A stretch of DNA of 64,000 nt from Ophiura sarsii (GCA_035610835.1 CM069441.1:99507606-99571605); one strand, 5' to 3'; shown: positions 49,214-60,150, numbered from the stretch's first letter. Numbers and translations are program-made. The notes: generated from the sequence alone by a model not told the origin.

Positions 49214-50779
49214 TTAATTATATTTGTCCCTGAAGCGGGACGGTTGGCGGCTAACCCTTCCTGAGCGTGTAATTGTTGCACCCGTATTCTGCGCTGATGG
49301 CTTCGGTTGTCCAGGTGTGGGTGCTGGTGGATCATGTGGTTTCTCAGGTAGGTCTTGTGTCAGCAACGGGCTGGTGCCAGGATCAGCGAAGGACACACTT
49401 GTTGGGCGTTTGTGGGCGAGCTCTCTTAAGTGTGATCGGTTGCGTCTGTAGGAGCCTCCATTCGGGGTTTCAACTACGTATGACCGTGGTTCGTCTGCAA
49501 CCCTTTGAATGGTTGCTGGTGACCATGAGCTCTTATCTGTGTCCTGCATGTATACCTTCTGTCCAGGGTACAGTGGTGGAAGAGCTGGTCCGGCTCTACG
49601 GTCATGCTGATCCCTCATCTGGTCTTGCTTATTTAGAAGATTCTCGTTGATATTACTCTTAGTCACGATATTGTGACTAGGAAGTAGGGTTGTTATTGGT
49701 CTCCCGAACAAGATTTCTGCTGGTGAGGGAAGGTTGGAGTCAATCGGAGTTGCTCTCAAATGCAGCATGGCTATGTCTATGTCACCATTGGTCGCTATGC
49801 ATTTTTTTATGGTGCTTTTGATGGTCTGCACGAACCTCTCTGCCATGCCATTCGATCTTGGATATCTGGGTGATGACGTGGTGTGTTGTATCCCCCAGTC
49901 TTCCATCAGTTTCTGGAACGGTTCTTCAGTAAACTGGGTGGCGTTGTCGGAAACTACTTCCCTGGGTTTTCCAAATAAGCTGAAAATCTCCGAGAAAATT
50001 TTTGCGATCGTGCCGCTCTTGATGCTGTTTAGTTTTTTTACGATCGGAAACTTGGAGTGGTAGTCGACCAGTACAATGTAGTCTATTCCTCCGAGGGTGA
50101 ATATATCTGTTGCGATCTTCATCCAAGGCTGTGACGGAATGTCGTGAGGCACAAGCGGTTCCTTCCTTTGGTTTGGCATGTTTTCCATGCATGTTTCGCA
50201 TGTCTTTACCACATCTTCGATGTCTTTGTTTATGTTGGGCCAGTAGACGGACTGTCGTGCCAGACGTCTTGTCTTTTCGATACCCATGTGACCATGGTGC
50301 AGCTGGTTGATGATATCTACTCTGAGGGGTTCCGGAATCACGACCTGCTGTCCTTTGAAAATAACTCCGTTGGATTTTCCTAATTCATCTCTGAGGGACC
50401 AGTATGGTCTGAGGTCGGTAGGTAGTCCTTGAATCGTTTCTGGCCACCCTTCATTGATGAACTGTTCCAACTGTCTCAAGATCGGGTCTTGCTTGGTGTT
50501 CTCTATTAGTTGTACTTGCTTCAGCGGACCGAAGTTGACCAAGTCAACAGTAAGGTACATGCTGTCCACCTGTAGGTCCAGAGGTATATCTTCAGCTTTT
50601 TTTTTGTTTGGTAGTCTGCTCAGGGTGTCGGAGATGATCATGTATTTTCCTGGCTTGTATATGACCGTGAAGTTGTATCCTTGTACTTTCACTAGAAGAC
50701 GTTGGAGTCTTGGTGGTGCGCTTGTAAGCGGCTTCTTGCATATCCCGCCGCTGCCACCATGTATTACTTTGTATAGCAA
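49214..50779 (-). CDS. Intact 521-codon frame: RNase H end plus full integrase
   Basis: The product would cut and join element DNA into host DNA. The frame begins at an ATG inside the 5' LTR and reads through the primer-binding region (residues about 1-12). At residue 13 it enters the C-terminal end of a Gypsy RNase H (KKPLTSAPPRLQRLL, YKPGKYMIISDTLSRLP). The integrase follows: an HHCC zinc finger (His 161-164, Cys194, Cys197), then a catalytic triad Asp225, Asp278 and Glu314 with 35 residues between the last two. Next comes a C-terminal SH3-like module (about WSPATIQRVADEPRSYVVET) and a basic tail. No stop or frameshift breaks it. The usual upstream polyprotein is gone, so this frame could make a stand-alone integrase if the LTR drives it. 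That is inference; a simple deletion derivative is the default reading. Confidence 0.9.
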   Translation of the reverse strand: MLYKVIHGGSGGICKKPLTSAPPRLQRLLVKVQGYNFTVIYKPGKYMIISDTLSRLPNKKKAEDIPLDLQVDSMYLTVDLVNFGPLKQVQLIENTKQDPILRQLEQFINEGWPETIQGLPTDLRPYWSLRDELGKSNGVIFKGQQVVIPEPLRVDIINQLHHGHMGIEKTRRLARQSVYWPNINKDIEDVVKTCETCMENMPNQRKEPLVPHDIPSQPWMKIATDIFTLGGIDYIVLVDYHSKFPIVKKLNSIKSGTIAKIFSEIFSLFGKPREVVSDNATQFTEEPFQKLMEDWGIQHTTSSPRYPRSNGMAERFVQTIKSTIKKCIATNGDIDIAMLHLRATPIDSNLPSPAEILFGRPITTLLPSHNIVTKSNINENLLNKQDQMRDQHDRRAGPALPPLYPGQKVYMQDTDKSSWSPATIQRVADEPRSYVVETPNGGSYRRNRSHLRELAHKRPTSVSFADPGTSPLLTQDLPEKPHDPPAPTPGQPKPSAQNTGATITRSGRVSRQPSRFRDKYN

Positions 50780-50885
50780 CTTTATTCACTCATAACAACA
50801 ACTCAGTCGGCCATGATAACGAGGTAACTTGGAAGTGTACCTTGGCGGTACTTTGGTCTCCGATCAAATAGTCCCTATCATGACA
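50760..50885 (-). repeat. 5' LTR of the deleted Gypsy element
   Basis: 126 bases. On the minus strand it starts TGTCATGATAGGGAC and ends CAAAGTAATACA, with AATAAA near the end. It is short for a Gypsy LTR. Confidence 0.93.
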
Positions 50886-52698
50886 GTATGCTCGTAAATC
50901 CTACGTCATTCATATTAGCACGCTGTATGCTCGTAAATCCTACGTCATTCATATTAGCACGCTGTATGCTCGTAAATCCTACGTCATTCATATTAGCAAG
51001 CTGTATGCTCGTAAATCTTACGTCACTCATATTAGCACGCTGTATGCTCGTAAATCCTAAGTCATTCATATTAGCATGCTTAGCGCTGTATGCTCATAAA
51101 TCCTACGTCATTCACATTAGCATGCTGCATGCTCGTAAATCCTACGTCATTCACATTAGCACACTGTATGCTGGTAAATCCTACGTCATTCATATTAGCA
51201 CGCTGAATGCTTGTAAATCCTACGTCATTCATATTAGCACGCTGTATGCTCGTAAATCCTACGTCATTCATATTAGCACGCTGTATGCTCGTAAATCCTA
51301 CGTCATTCATATTAGCACGCTGTATGCTCGTAAATCCTACGTCATTCATATTAGCACGCTGTATGCTTGTAAATCCTACGTCATTCATATTAGCACGCTG
51401 TATGCTCGTAAATCCTACGTCATTCATATTAGCACGCTGTATGCTCGTAAATCCTACGTCATTCATATTAGCACGCTATATGCTCGTAAATCCTACGTCA
51501 TTCATATTAGCACGCTGTATGCTCGTGAATCCTACGTCATTCAAATCAGCACGCTGTATGCTCGTAAATCCTACGTCATTCATATTAGCACGCTGTATGC
51601 TTGTAAATCCTACGTAATTCATATTAGCATGCTGTATGCTCAAAAATCCTACGTAATTCATATTAGCACGCTGTATGCTCGTAAATCCTACTTCATTCAT
51701 ATTAGCATGCTGTATGCTTGTAAATCCTACGTCATTCATCTTAGCACGCTGTATGCTCGTAAATCCTACGTCATTCATATTAGCATGCTGTATGCTCGTA
51801 AATCCTACGTATTTCATATTAGCATGCTGTATGCTCGTAAATCCTACGTCATTCATATTAGCACGCTGTATGCTCGTAAATCTTACGTCACTCATATTAG
51901 CACGCTGTATGCTCGTAAATCCTAAGTCATTCATATTAGCATGCTGTACGCTGTATGCTCGTAAATCTTACGTCACTCATATTAGCACGCTGTATGCTCG
52001 TAAATCCTAAGTCATTCATATTAGCATGCTGTATGCTCATAAATCCTACGTCATTCACATTAGCACGCTGCATGCTCGTAAATCCTACGTCATTCACATT
52101 AGCACACTGTACGCTGGTAAATCCTACGTCATTCATATTAGCACGCTGAATGCTTGTTAATCCTACGTCATTCATATTAGCACGCTGTATGCTCGTAAAT
52201 CCTACGTCATTCATATTAGCACGCTGTATGCTCGTAAATCCTACGTCATTCATATTAGCACGCTGTATGCTCGTAAATCCTACGTCATTCATATTAGCAT
52301 GCTGTATGCTCGTAAATCCTATGTCATTCATATTAGCACGCTGTATGCTCGTAAATCCTACGTCATTCATATTAGCATGCTGTATGCTCGTAAATCCTAC
52401 GTCATTCATATTAGCACGCTGTATGCTCGTAAATCCTACGTCATTCATATTAGCATGCTGTATGCTCGTAAATCCTACGTCATTCATATTAGCACGCTGT
52501 ATGCTCGTAAATCCTACGTCATTCATATTAGCATGCTGTATGCTCGTAAATCCTACGTCATTCATATTAGCACGCTGTATGCTCGTAAATCCTACGTCAT
52601 TCATATTAGCATGCTGTATGCTTGTAAATCCTACGTCATTCATATTAGCACGCTGTATGCTTGTAAATCCTACGTCATTCATATTAGCATGCTGTATA
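50886..52698. repeat. 39-base minisatellite, right part
   Basis: About 46 units of the same repeat as 48454-48835. Each unit has a TACGTCA core, a CRE-like half. From about 52290 the units alternate strictly between GCACGC and GCATGC, giving a 78-base higher-order period. A variant block (TCTTACGTCACTC then CCTAAGTCATT) near 51010 recurs near 51880 and 51960, showing internal segment duplication. Confidence 0.95.
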
Positions 52699-52903
52699 CT
52701 CAGCTCTGTATGAAGAACAGAATTTATGTGTTAGAAAGTTAGGAACGTCAGATGACTATGGACTATTTCAAATAATTGTAAAAGCCTGTTCAAGTATATA
52801 TTATGAGATCTTTTTCAAAATTTACACATTTACACATTTTTTTCTCTCTCTATAATGAAGTTTGACAATCAAGAAAGACATTGGACTCATAAATCGATCT
52901 TAA

Positions 52904-53392
52904 GGGGTCACACTACTAAATAGAGCTCCATAGGGTTATGTACAAAAACACTGATATAAAACTCTGTGTTAGACCACTAAATTGCGAAATTGGACTTTGT
53001 AGAGTGATTTTTTCTGAAAGATGATCACATTTTCTCACCAAAAAGTGCAAAAAATAGGTAGGTGAACCTGCTCGATTTTTCAAAATACGCCCATGGAGTT
53101 GACTACCTCTCTGACAAGCTTGGAAATGCCGCCGTAATCGTCAATGTTTCCAGTAAAAAACACAAATTTGAGAGATCTCTCAAAATTTATCTAGATGATA
53201 TTCACAGTTTATAGTCAGGGTGCATGTAGGTGATGTCCCATTAATCATAATTAATCAAAAATCATAGGCATTTACGCAATTGTATTACCATCAAGTTTTT
53301 TAAATTGAGGATTTTGCCATGCATATTTTCCGATTCTAGCTTTAAACACCGCCCTTAAGGTTAGGGGATACACCATTTAGTGTAGTGCACCC
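52904..53392. mobile_element. TTAA-flanked MITE
   Basis: TTAA at 52900-52903 and 53393-53396. Ends GGGGTCACACTACTAAATAG and the complement of GGGTGCACTACACTAAATGG are imperfect inverted repeats. No coding potential. Confidence 0.65.
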
Positions 53393-53610
53393 TTAACTGT
53401 ATTTTTCATTAAAAAAACCATCACATAACTTTACTAAATCATAACAAATCTACGTCAAATTTTAGGAATTTATCAACATATTTTTTAAATTTTCATCGTA
53501 AAGAAAAATTCTGTAACTAATGTGTTCACCTATGTACAGTTGCGAGCATAGCAAAAAACACTGCCATTTGTCACTCCAGGAGACCGAAAACACTGTAAAT
53601 GGAGGTATTA

Positions 53611-53985
53611 AAGGTATATTATGTGATCTTTCCAGGGAACGCCCTCAACATTGAAAAAAAAATAGAAAGCAGATTTTCTTGCAGATTTACATTTCTGATC
53701 ATAAATCATGCATACATTCCAAGTTATAGGGCGATACGATTCTTAATTACTTCAAAATCATGGTTTTAGAGTGAAAATAAACTGTCGGAATTCCGACAGT
53801 TTATATTTTTCACTCTAAATTCACTCTAAAACCATGATTTTGAGGTAATTAGGAATCGTATCGCTCTGTAACTTGGAATGTATGTATGATTTATGATCGG
53901 AAATGTAAATCTGCAAGAAAATCTACTTTCTAAAAAAAATCATGAATAGAGGGCGCTCTCTGGAAAAGATCACATAATATGCCTT
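53611..53985. mobile_element. TA-flanked foldback MITE, family AAGGCATATT, copy 2
   Basis: Same family as 40886-41226 and inverted relative to it. Ends AAGGTATATTATGTGATC and complement, TA both sides. A central palindrome (ACTGTCGGAATTCCGACAGT) sits at the middle. Confidence 0.85.
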
Positions 53986-54270
53986 TAAACACAGTGTCAA
54001 TCCATGGTATCCGCTGTAGGAAAATCTGCTGTAGGAATAATCTCAATTTAAAATAAGCTTCTAAGAAACTAACAATGTTTTTTTGGGGATCCCCCCCCCC
54101 CCCATGCACCCACCCCTCTCCCTCTAGCTACACCACTGTACTCCACAGCAAGACCTGATTATGGATTAAAATGTCAAAATCGTGACCAACTTTAACAACA
54201 AGTTAACAATATGCACATCCAGATTAGAATGCTACAATAATTTCACATACTCTTAAATTCAGTTACCTTA

Positions 54271-54855
54271 GGGGAGAGTGGGGTTGGTTGGAACATTTTT
54301 CAGAAAAATGACTCTATAACGCAATTAAAATTGATTCAGGATTCAATAACTATATCAGTTCAAGCATACATATGTGTGTTACAAATACAGCATATAACAT
54401 TCTAAGACTTGTTTATGTTTATTAAAATAATCCACTTTGAAAAAATTATTTCAGCTGTTTCAACTAACCCCATGCATGGGGTTGGTTGGAACATGGCAGA
54501 TGTTTAAGCTTATTGTGCAAAACATGGCATACAACTGCACACCTATTTAGCCTTATTTTGTAGCTTAGTATAAGAGCCTAACATACTAAAAATATAGCCA
54601 CATGAATCTACAAACATCATAGAGATAATACAATACAAAATTTCTTAACGTCAAAAAATTTAAAAAAAGTTGAAAAATTGAATTTTCTTTTCTAACTCCA
54701 AGAATACTGACACCCATGTGCTGTAGGCAATGTGGTATGTGGGGGTTGCTTTTGCACACCACCTGATGGCAGTGTTTCTAGAAATTAATTGTTGGTTTTT
54801 AGGAAAATCTCAATGTTTCAACTAACCTCGCGTTCCATCATACCCCACTCTCCCC
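54271..54855. mobile_element. TA-flanked MITE with GGGGAGAGTGGGG ends
   Basis: Inverted ends GGGGAGAGTGGGGTTGG and ...CCCCACTCTCCCC with TA at both sides (54269-54270 and 54856-54857). The word GGGGTTGGTTGGAACAT recurs inside at about 54478. Confidence 0.8.
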
Positions 54856-55299
54856 TACAGTTCCATAATTTAATAAGCTGTCTTTTGGAGTAATTTAATG
54901 TAATTTATATAACCTTAATAATACATTTGAATAGAAGGTTTCATGTGCCAGTAACTTTCAATGAGTGTGATTTATTTTTCATTAGTGAAAATAAAATGTG
55001 AAGTAAATTTTATTTCAACTATCCGAGAATAGAAACCTGGACTTCCCCTATATATAACTATGCAGTGAGGCTGACTGTATAACCTCCACACAGACTGCGC
55101 AATCGTGTGAGACTGACTAAATTATAACCTCCACACAGACTACACAATCGCATAATCAGGCAAACAAGTGGTGTAAGTGTGGAACACATGAATATGCAAT
55201 CCCCGTCATAATCTGGCAATGAGCAGATCGAGCCTCGCTTTGAACACCTGATGAATATGAAGTGCATGCACCCCTACATACATGTAGTACATGCCCACA

Positions 55300-55650
55300 C
55301 AAACAAATGGACCGATACTACACCGGTGAGCCAATTATTCCAAGCAACTAATTAATATGGGGTTTTTCAGCTGAAATACTATTTATTATTCTGTCTGTCT
55401 TGGAACACTCTACTGCATGTTAGAGAAAGCAACAAGCATTAAAACCAATGACACATCTACAACAAAAGGTATTGGAACACACTCGACTTTACTCAGGTAA
55501 GAATTGCCAGCTTCTCTACATGTAATTATACCACTACTGAATGATGGTGACATCTAGTAAATTCTGGTCAAGAAGAAAAATCCATGTAATTATATTTTCA
55601 AAACCTGTGGATTTTCTTTCCAGCCTGTATATGCACCTCTGAAAATGTTT
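55300..55650 (+). other. Duplicated block with conserved donor, right copy
   Basis: Partner of 47340-47740 on the other side of the minisatellite. The donor-like GTAAGA follows TTTACTCAG at about 55497. Upstream, at 55040, TATATATAACTATGCAG could be a TATA box, and a 48-base tandem pair (TATAACCTCCACACAGACT) lies at 55078-55150. No following exon was found. Confidence 0.4.
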
Positions 55651-55871
55651 ACATCTCGTAAGGGGGTCGCACTCCCAAAAATAACTAAAAAAAACAAATC
55701 AAAGGATGAAATTTAATAAGTGTAATTACACCTAAGAGGGGCACTCGCTATTTATTTCCATTTGTGATATTTCTATGCTTCTTGGATGGTAAAAAAATGT
55801 TTTCCTAATTTCCGTAGCTCTATGGAGGATCTTCCTGAATTGCCTTTTTCACAACTAATTAGTTATATATA

Positions 55872-56402
55872 AACACTTCAAAAGAAGTAAGTTCCCCTTC
55901 AGGGGTTCCCTTATATTTCCAAAACAATACATTGGAATGAAATGGGGTTTTCAGTCAAATGATTATGGGCTTCATACCAATACTTGACCACAATTTCAAA
56001 TCAACAGGTTCTGTCATGCTCGAGTGAGCACGTATTGAATGACGGAATGTCCCATTTCAAAAGTTGCTAAAATTCTGGTACAACAATGGACTTCCATATC
56101 GAGAATGGACTTCCATATGCGCGCCTCATCAACACTATGAGAAATCGATGTCGTCAATTGATACACCAACGTGGTGGATACACACACTACTAAACAATAT
56201 TTTAACAACTTTTGAAATGGGACATTCTGTCATTCAATACAAGCTCACTCAAGCATGACAGAACCTGTTGATTTGAAATTTTGGTCAAGTATTGGTATGA
56301 ACCTCATAACAATTTGACAGAAAACCCATTCCAACCCAATGTATATTTATGAAAATATAAGGGAAACCCTAAAGGGGAACTTAATACTTCTTTTGAAGTG
56401 TT
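55872..56402. mobile_element. TA-flanked foldback MITE with AACACTTCAAAAGAAGT ends
   Basis: TA at 55870-55871 and 56403-56404. Arms of about 200 bases are inverted copies (AGGTTCTGTCATGCT, GACGGAATGTCCCATTTCAA and complements). Confidence 0.85.
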
Positions 56403-56404
56403 TA

Positions 56405-57039
56405 GTTGAGAGTACAATATTCCGAAATAAAGCCATGTAAAATGTACTTTGGAATCATTTACTAATTTTTGCCATCTTGGAAGGTCAGATGGTTTCATGA
56501 CGTCATATACTTGATAGTTAGTAGACAAATTCGTCTGACCCCAAAATTATCTACTTTGAGGGAGTCCTAACATAAACACACAAAAATCAAATTTATTGTA
56601 TTACATACATCAAAATAACTAGCAATATATTAATTCCCAAATTAACACAAAACGAGACCGATGATTGTTTATCCACTGACCTACATTGAAGTATATATCT
56701 GTTCCACTTTATATTATCACAATGAATCAATATATTAATTGACGAACGTCCGGAAATATGGGATTTTATACGACTACATCCGCGTAAAAATAGACATGAA
56801 TTGGAAGAAATTGTAGCCAAGTTCAGATAAACACGTCTGTAAATTCCTCATTTTCAAACGTCGTAAAAAATCCATCCATACAGTAGCACACTATATTGAG
56901 TTATTTGATATCCTGCATATTTGAAATATTCACAGTGGTTAAGATAAAAGTTGCCGCATTTTTTGTACCTCAAAAGTCCTGCCAACAGATTGTCACCCTT
57001 TAGTTTGTTTCCCTAAAGTCTTAGTTAATGAATTAAGTC
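56405..57039. other. Non-coding stretch
   Basis: No exon or repeat recognised. Confidence 0.35.
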
Positions 57040-57275
57040 AGATGACACTTATAAATCCCGAGGAGGTAGGCCTATCACTTGAGAGGATAAGTGGGGATAT
57101 CTTTTATAATCACCATTATATTAACCCTAACTCCGGTTTAGGGGTTTTGACCGGGATCACAATTTTTGTGGAAAAAACACCAACTAAATCTCAAGGGAAC
57201 TTGCCGGGATTCGATCCAGGGACCCTCCGTTCTCAATCCCATTGTCCCACCCACTAAGCCACAGCCCTCAGCTAC
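57040..57275 (-). repeat. tRNA-derived SINE (minus strand)
   Basis: On the minus strand the A-box-like TGGCTTAGTGGG and B box GGATCGAATCCC are set at tRNA-like spacing (about 57205-57270). The SINE body follows down to about 57040. Confidence 0.6.
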
Positions 57276-57376
57276 TCATTCGCGCAGTATACTGCGCTCA
57301 CTTTTATAGGCTCGGTTGACTACATCGCTAGATGACTGGAGAAGCTAGACATCGACCCACAATGTCGATTTATTTT

Positions 57377-57938
57377 GTACTAACACAGGTACAAAGTTGC
57401 CCACATGGTTAGTAGACAAGTTAGTAGACAAGTTGATACTAACACAGGTACAAAGTTGCCCACATGGTTGGTAGACAAGTTAGTAGACAAGTTGATACTA
57501 ACACAGGTACAAAGTTGCCCACATGGTTGGTAGACAAGTTAGTAGACAAGTTGATACTAACACAGGTACAAAGTTGCCCACATGGTTAGTAGACAAGTTA
57601 GTAGACAAGTTGATACTAACACAGGTACAAAGTTGCCCACATGGTTGGTAGACAAGTTAGTAGACAAGTTGATACTAACACAGGTACAAAGTTGCCCACA
57701 TGGTTGGTAGACAAGTTAGTAGACAAGTTGATACTAACACAGGTACAAAGTTGCCCACATGGTTGGTAGACAAGTTAGTAGACAAGTTGATACTAACACA
57801 GGTACAAAGTTGCCCACATGGTTGGTAGACAAGTTAGTAGACAAGTTGATACTAACACAGGTACAAAGTTGCCCACATGGTTAGTAGACAAGTTAGTAGA
57901 CAAGTTGATACTAACACAGGTACAAAGTTGCCCACATG
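57377..57938. repeat. 59-base tandem repeat, about 9.5 units
   Basis: Unit: TTGATACTAACACAGGTACA then AAGTTGCCCACATGGTTGGT and AGACAAGTTAGTAGACAAG. Units differ only at GGTT(G/A)GT, so the array is recent or homogenised. It has no long open frame, since 59 is not a multiple of three. Confidence 0.95.
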
Positions 57939-57939
57939 A

Positions 57940-59350
57940 ATGTTAATGAGTTTATTTAGGTGATTGCACGAACAAACCTGCCGATTTTGCATTAAAAAAA
58001 GGCGCTATTATTAATTATAGATATTAACTTAATAACTAGATTTCAGAATGTTAACGTCTTTTGAAGAGTAACTTGATTAATAATTTTGACCATATGGGAA
58101 ACTCCAGTGGTGGCACCAGGGGGTTTAGGGATCATCAAACTGCACCCCTAAGTTTGTTTCCCTGAAGTCAAATGTATATTTTGAATGTTATTGAAGTTAT
58201 GTCAAAATACCTAAGATTATAGTGTGGAATGTTTCAGACAAAATTAGGCACATTTAAGGAAATTTTACTGGAAAAGGCAAAAATGTCAGCACGCATCTTG
58301 CTTTGCATTTTTTTTACATTTTACTTACATATTATTCTTCCCCCTTTCTACCATGACGGAGTTGACCACCACTAGTTTCACTGGAAGGGGGGTGCCACCC
58401 CATATATCCCCAATGAGGACTTTGTTGAAATGAGCATAAAAAACCCACCAAAAAATATATATTTTATATTTTGCTTGAAAATATGGGGCGATTAAACTTG
58501 CCTTCGTTTGTAAGTCATTAATTATTCAAGTTAAGTCATTATTATGCTATCAAATGGCGAAGCAAGCTAGACAGATAGGAATGATCACATCTATTTATTT
58601 AACTAAGGGTGGGAGCGTGTCCTGGGAAACAGTGGTGTACCAAGCTTTTGGAAACTGGGAGGCCACGACAGGCATGATGTACCGACCATTTTTTTTTTTA
58701 CAGACTTCAATTTTTTTTGTTAAGTTGCCAATTCCCCCCCCCCCCATCAGCAGCTGAAATATTGGATATTGGTAAGTGGGGGGAGGATTGAGATTATCCT
58801 CAAAACCAGCCGAAAAAAATTGCATGGTCAAAATCAGAAATGTACCGACGGGGGCTTGTGTGTACCGACGGGGTTATTTCAGGGGGGCCCAGGGTACACC
58901 ACTGCCGGGAAATCCAATCCCGCCTAGTCCCGGGAGCAAAAATCACCTTCCCGAAACCGGAAACTAAAAGATACACAAATCAATAATGAGCTTCCTCAAA
59001 AAAGAAATTGTCAGCTAAATCACTCTGAATCATTGCAAATTTATAGGAGATTCACTTGAAATGGGATTTTTAGTCAAATCCGTGCATTTTCTTACACTTA
59101 TGCCCGCTAATATGTTATTTCACCACAGATTTTCACAACTTGGTTTATGGGTCGCATTTTGGATTTAAGTTGGAACATGTTGGACAACATTTTGACAAAA
59201 GATGGCACCCTAACAATCAGCCCAAAGTCTGTTTGGAGAAATTCAGGAATCCCAATACCCGCCAGAACAGTTAAATTGAATCCCGGGAGCATGATTTCCA
59301 CAAAATCCCAGGCCTAGAGTTAACACTATTCACTAGCTACATTTCAATTA
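57940..59350. other. Non-coding stretch
   Basis: A poly-C run lies at about 58735-58745; no exon recognised. Confidence 0.35.
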
Positions 59351-59697
59351 AAGGTAGATGTTCCGATTTTAAACTTGAAGTTTACTATTCTACATGAAAG
59401 GTCATCCTTAAAAAAGTTGTATTCCAAAGTTTGAGTTGCATAACTCTAATGGTTCTTATTTTAGACGCAAAAGATGCCGTGAAATGTACCCATTGAGTTG
59501 TACACAAACGATATTGGTGGTTACCACCTTTCGCGGTAATTCGACGTTATTTCATCGATTTCTCCGTAATTATACCGATTTAGGCCGTCAAATTTCAGTA
59601 TGATGATGAGAAAAATACGAGCTTTCATATGATATGAAAATCTCCGTATGTTTGAAATAATTCTGTGTTACGAAAATGTGATCGGGTCATCTACCTT
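59351..59697. mobile_element. TA-flanked MITE, family AAGGTAGATG, copy 2
   Basis: Left AAGGTAGATGTTCCGAT, right ATCGGGTCATCTACCTT, TA both sides. Aligned with 22117-22473. Confidence 0.8.
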
Positions 59698-59984
59698 TAA
59701 CAGAAACCTATTTTTAAATAAAACAATTAGACTCTGCCCTGTTTAGATAAAACCATGCTAACTGGTTAACCTTTAATCTTAACACACCCTATATAATCAT
59801 AAAATGTTGGAATCAAATGTGTATATAATATTTACTATTTTATCACTGAGAGAACATGGTGGACAACCAGATGTTACCTTTAAAAAGCAAATTTCATCAT
59901 TATGGGATACAGCAAAGAGTGCATAAAATATAACATGTACATGTAGCTTGGCTATAAAAATGCTTGTGTACATGTATATATAAT

Positions 59985-60150
59985 CAAATAAAAACACTCT
60001 TTATTTGATAATCAGCTACCTTAGGTTTCTCGCGTAATAGCGGAGAGGACTACCAAATAAAAAGTGGTTTTATTTGATATAAAGCTCTACTTATCATGGT
60101 ATTGAGCACTATCCGACTTATATTGATAATCTCGTTTTGTATTTATAATC
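59985..60150. repeat. Short relative of the 18351-19785 arms
   Basis: Contains CAAATAAAAACACTCTTTAT, GGTTTCTCGCG and AAGCTCTACTTATC, matching both arms of the 1.4 kb element brought close together; likely a deleted copy. Confidence 0.6.

Larger units (their letters stand above)
48836..50885 (-). mobile_element. Internally deleted Ty3/Gypsy-type LTR retrotransposon
   Basis: Direct repeats at 48836-48968 and 50760-50885 bound the element; GTATG lies on both outer sides (48831-48835, 50886-50890) as a 5-base target duplication. On the minus strand the LTR runs TGTCATGA...AATACA. The 3' LTR is preceded by a polypurine tract (AGGAAAGGGGGA) and the 5' LTR is followed by a primer-binding-like TGGTGGCAGCGG. 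The internal part is only 1,791 bases: gag, protease, reverse transcriptase and most of RNase H are missing. Confidence 0.95.

Noticed and set aside
49224..50795. Plus-strand open frames within the LTR element
   Set aside because: They are antisense shadows of the integrase frame.
50888..51925. Open frame of 345 codons with units LYARKSYVIHIST
   Set aside because: It is the 39-base minisatellite read in a stop-free frame; neighbouring frames and the other strand are equally open and there is no codon bias or splice context.
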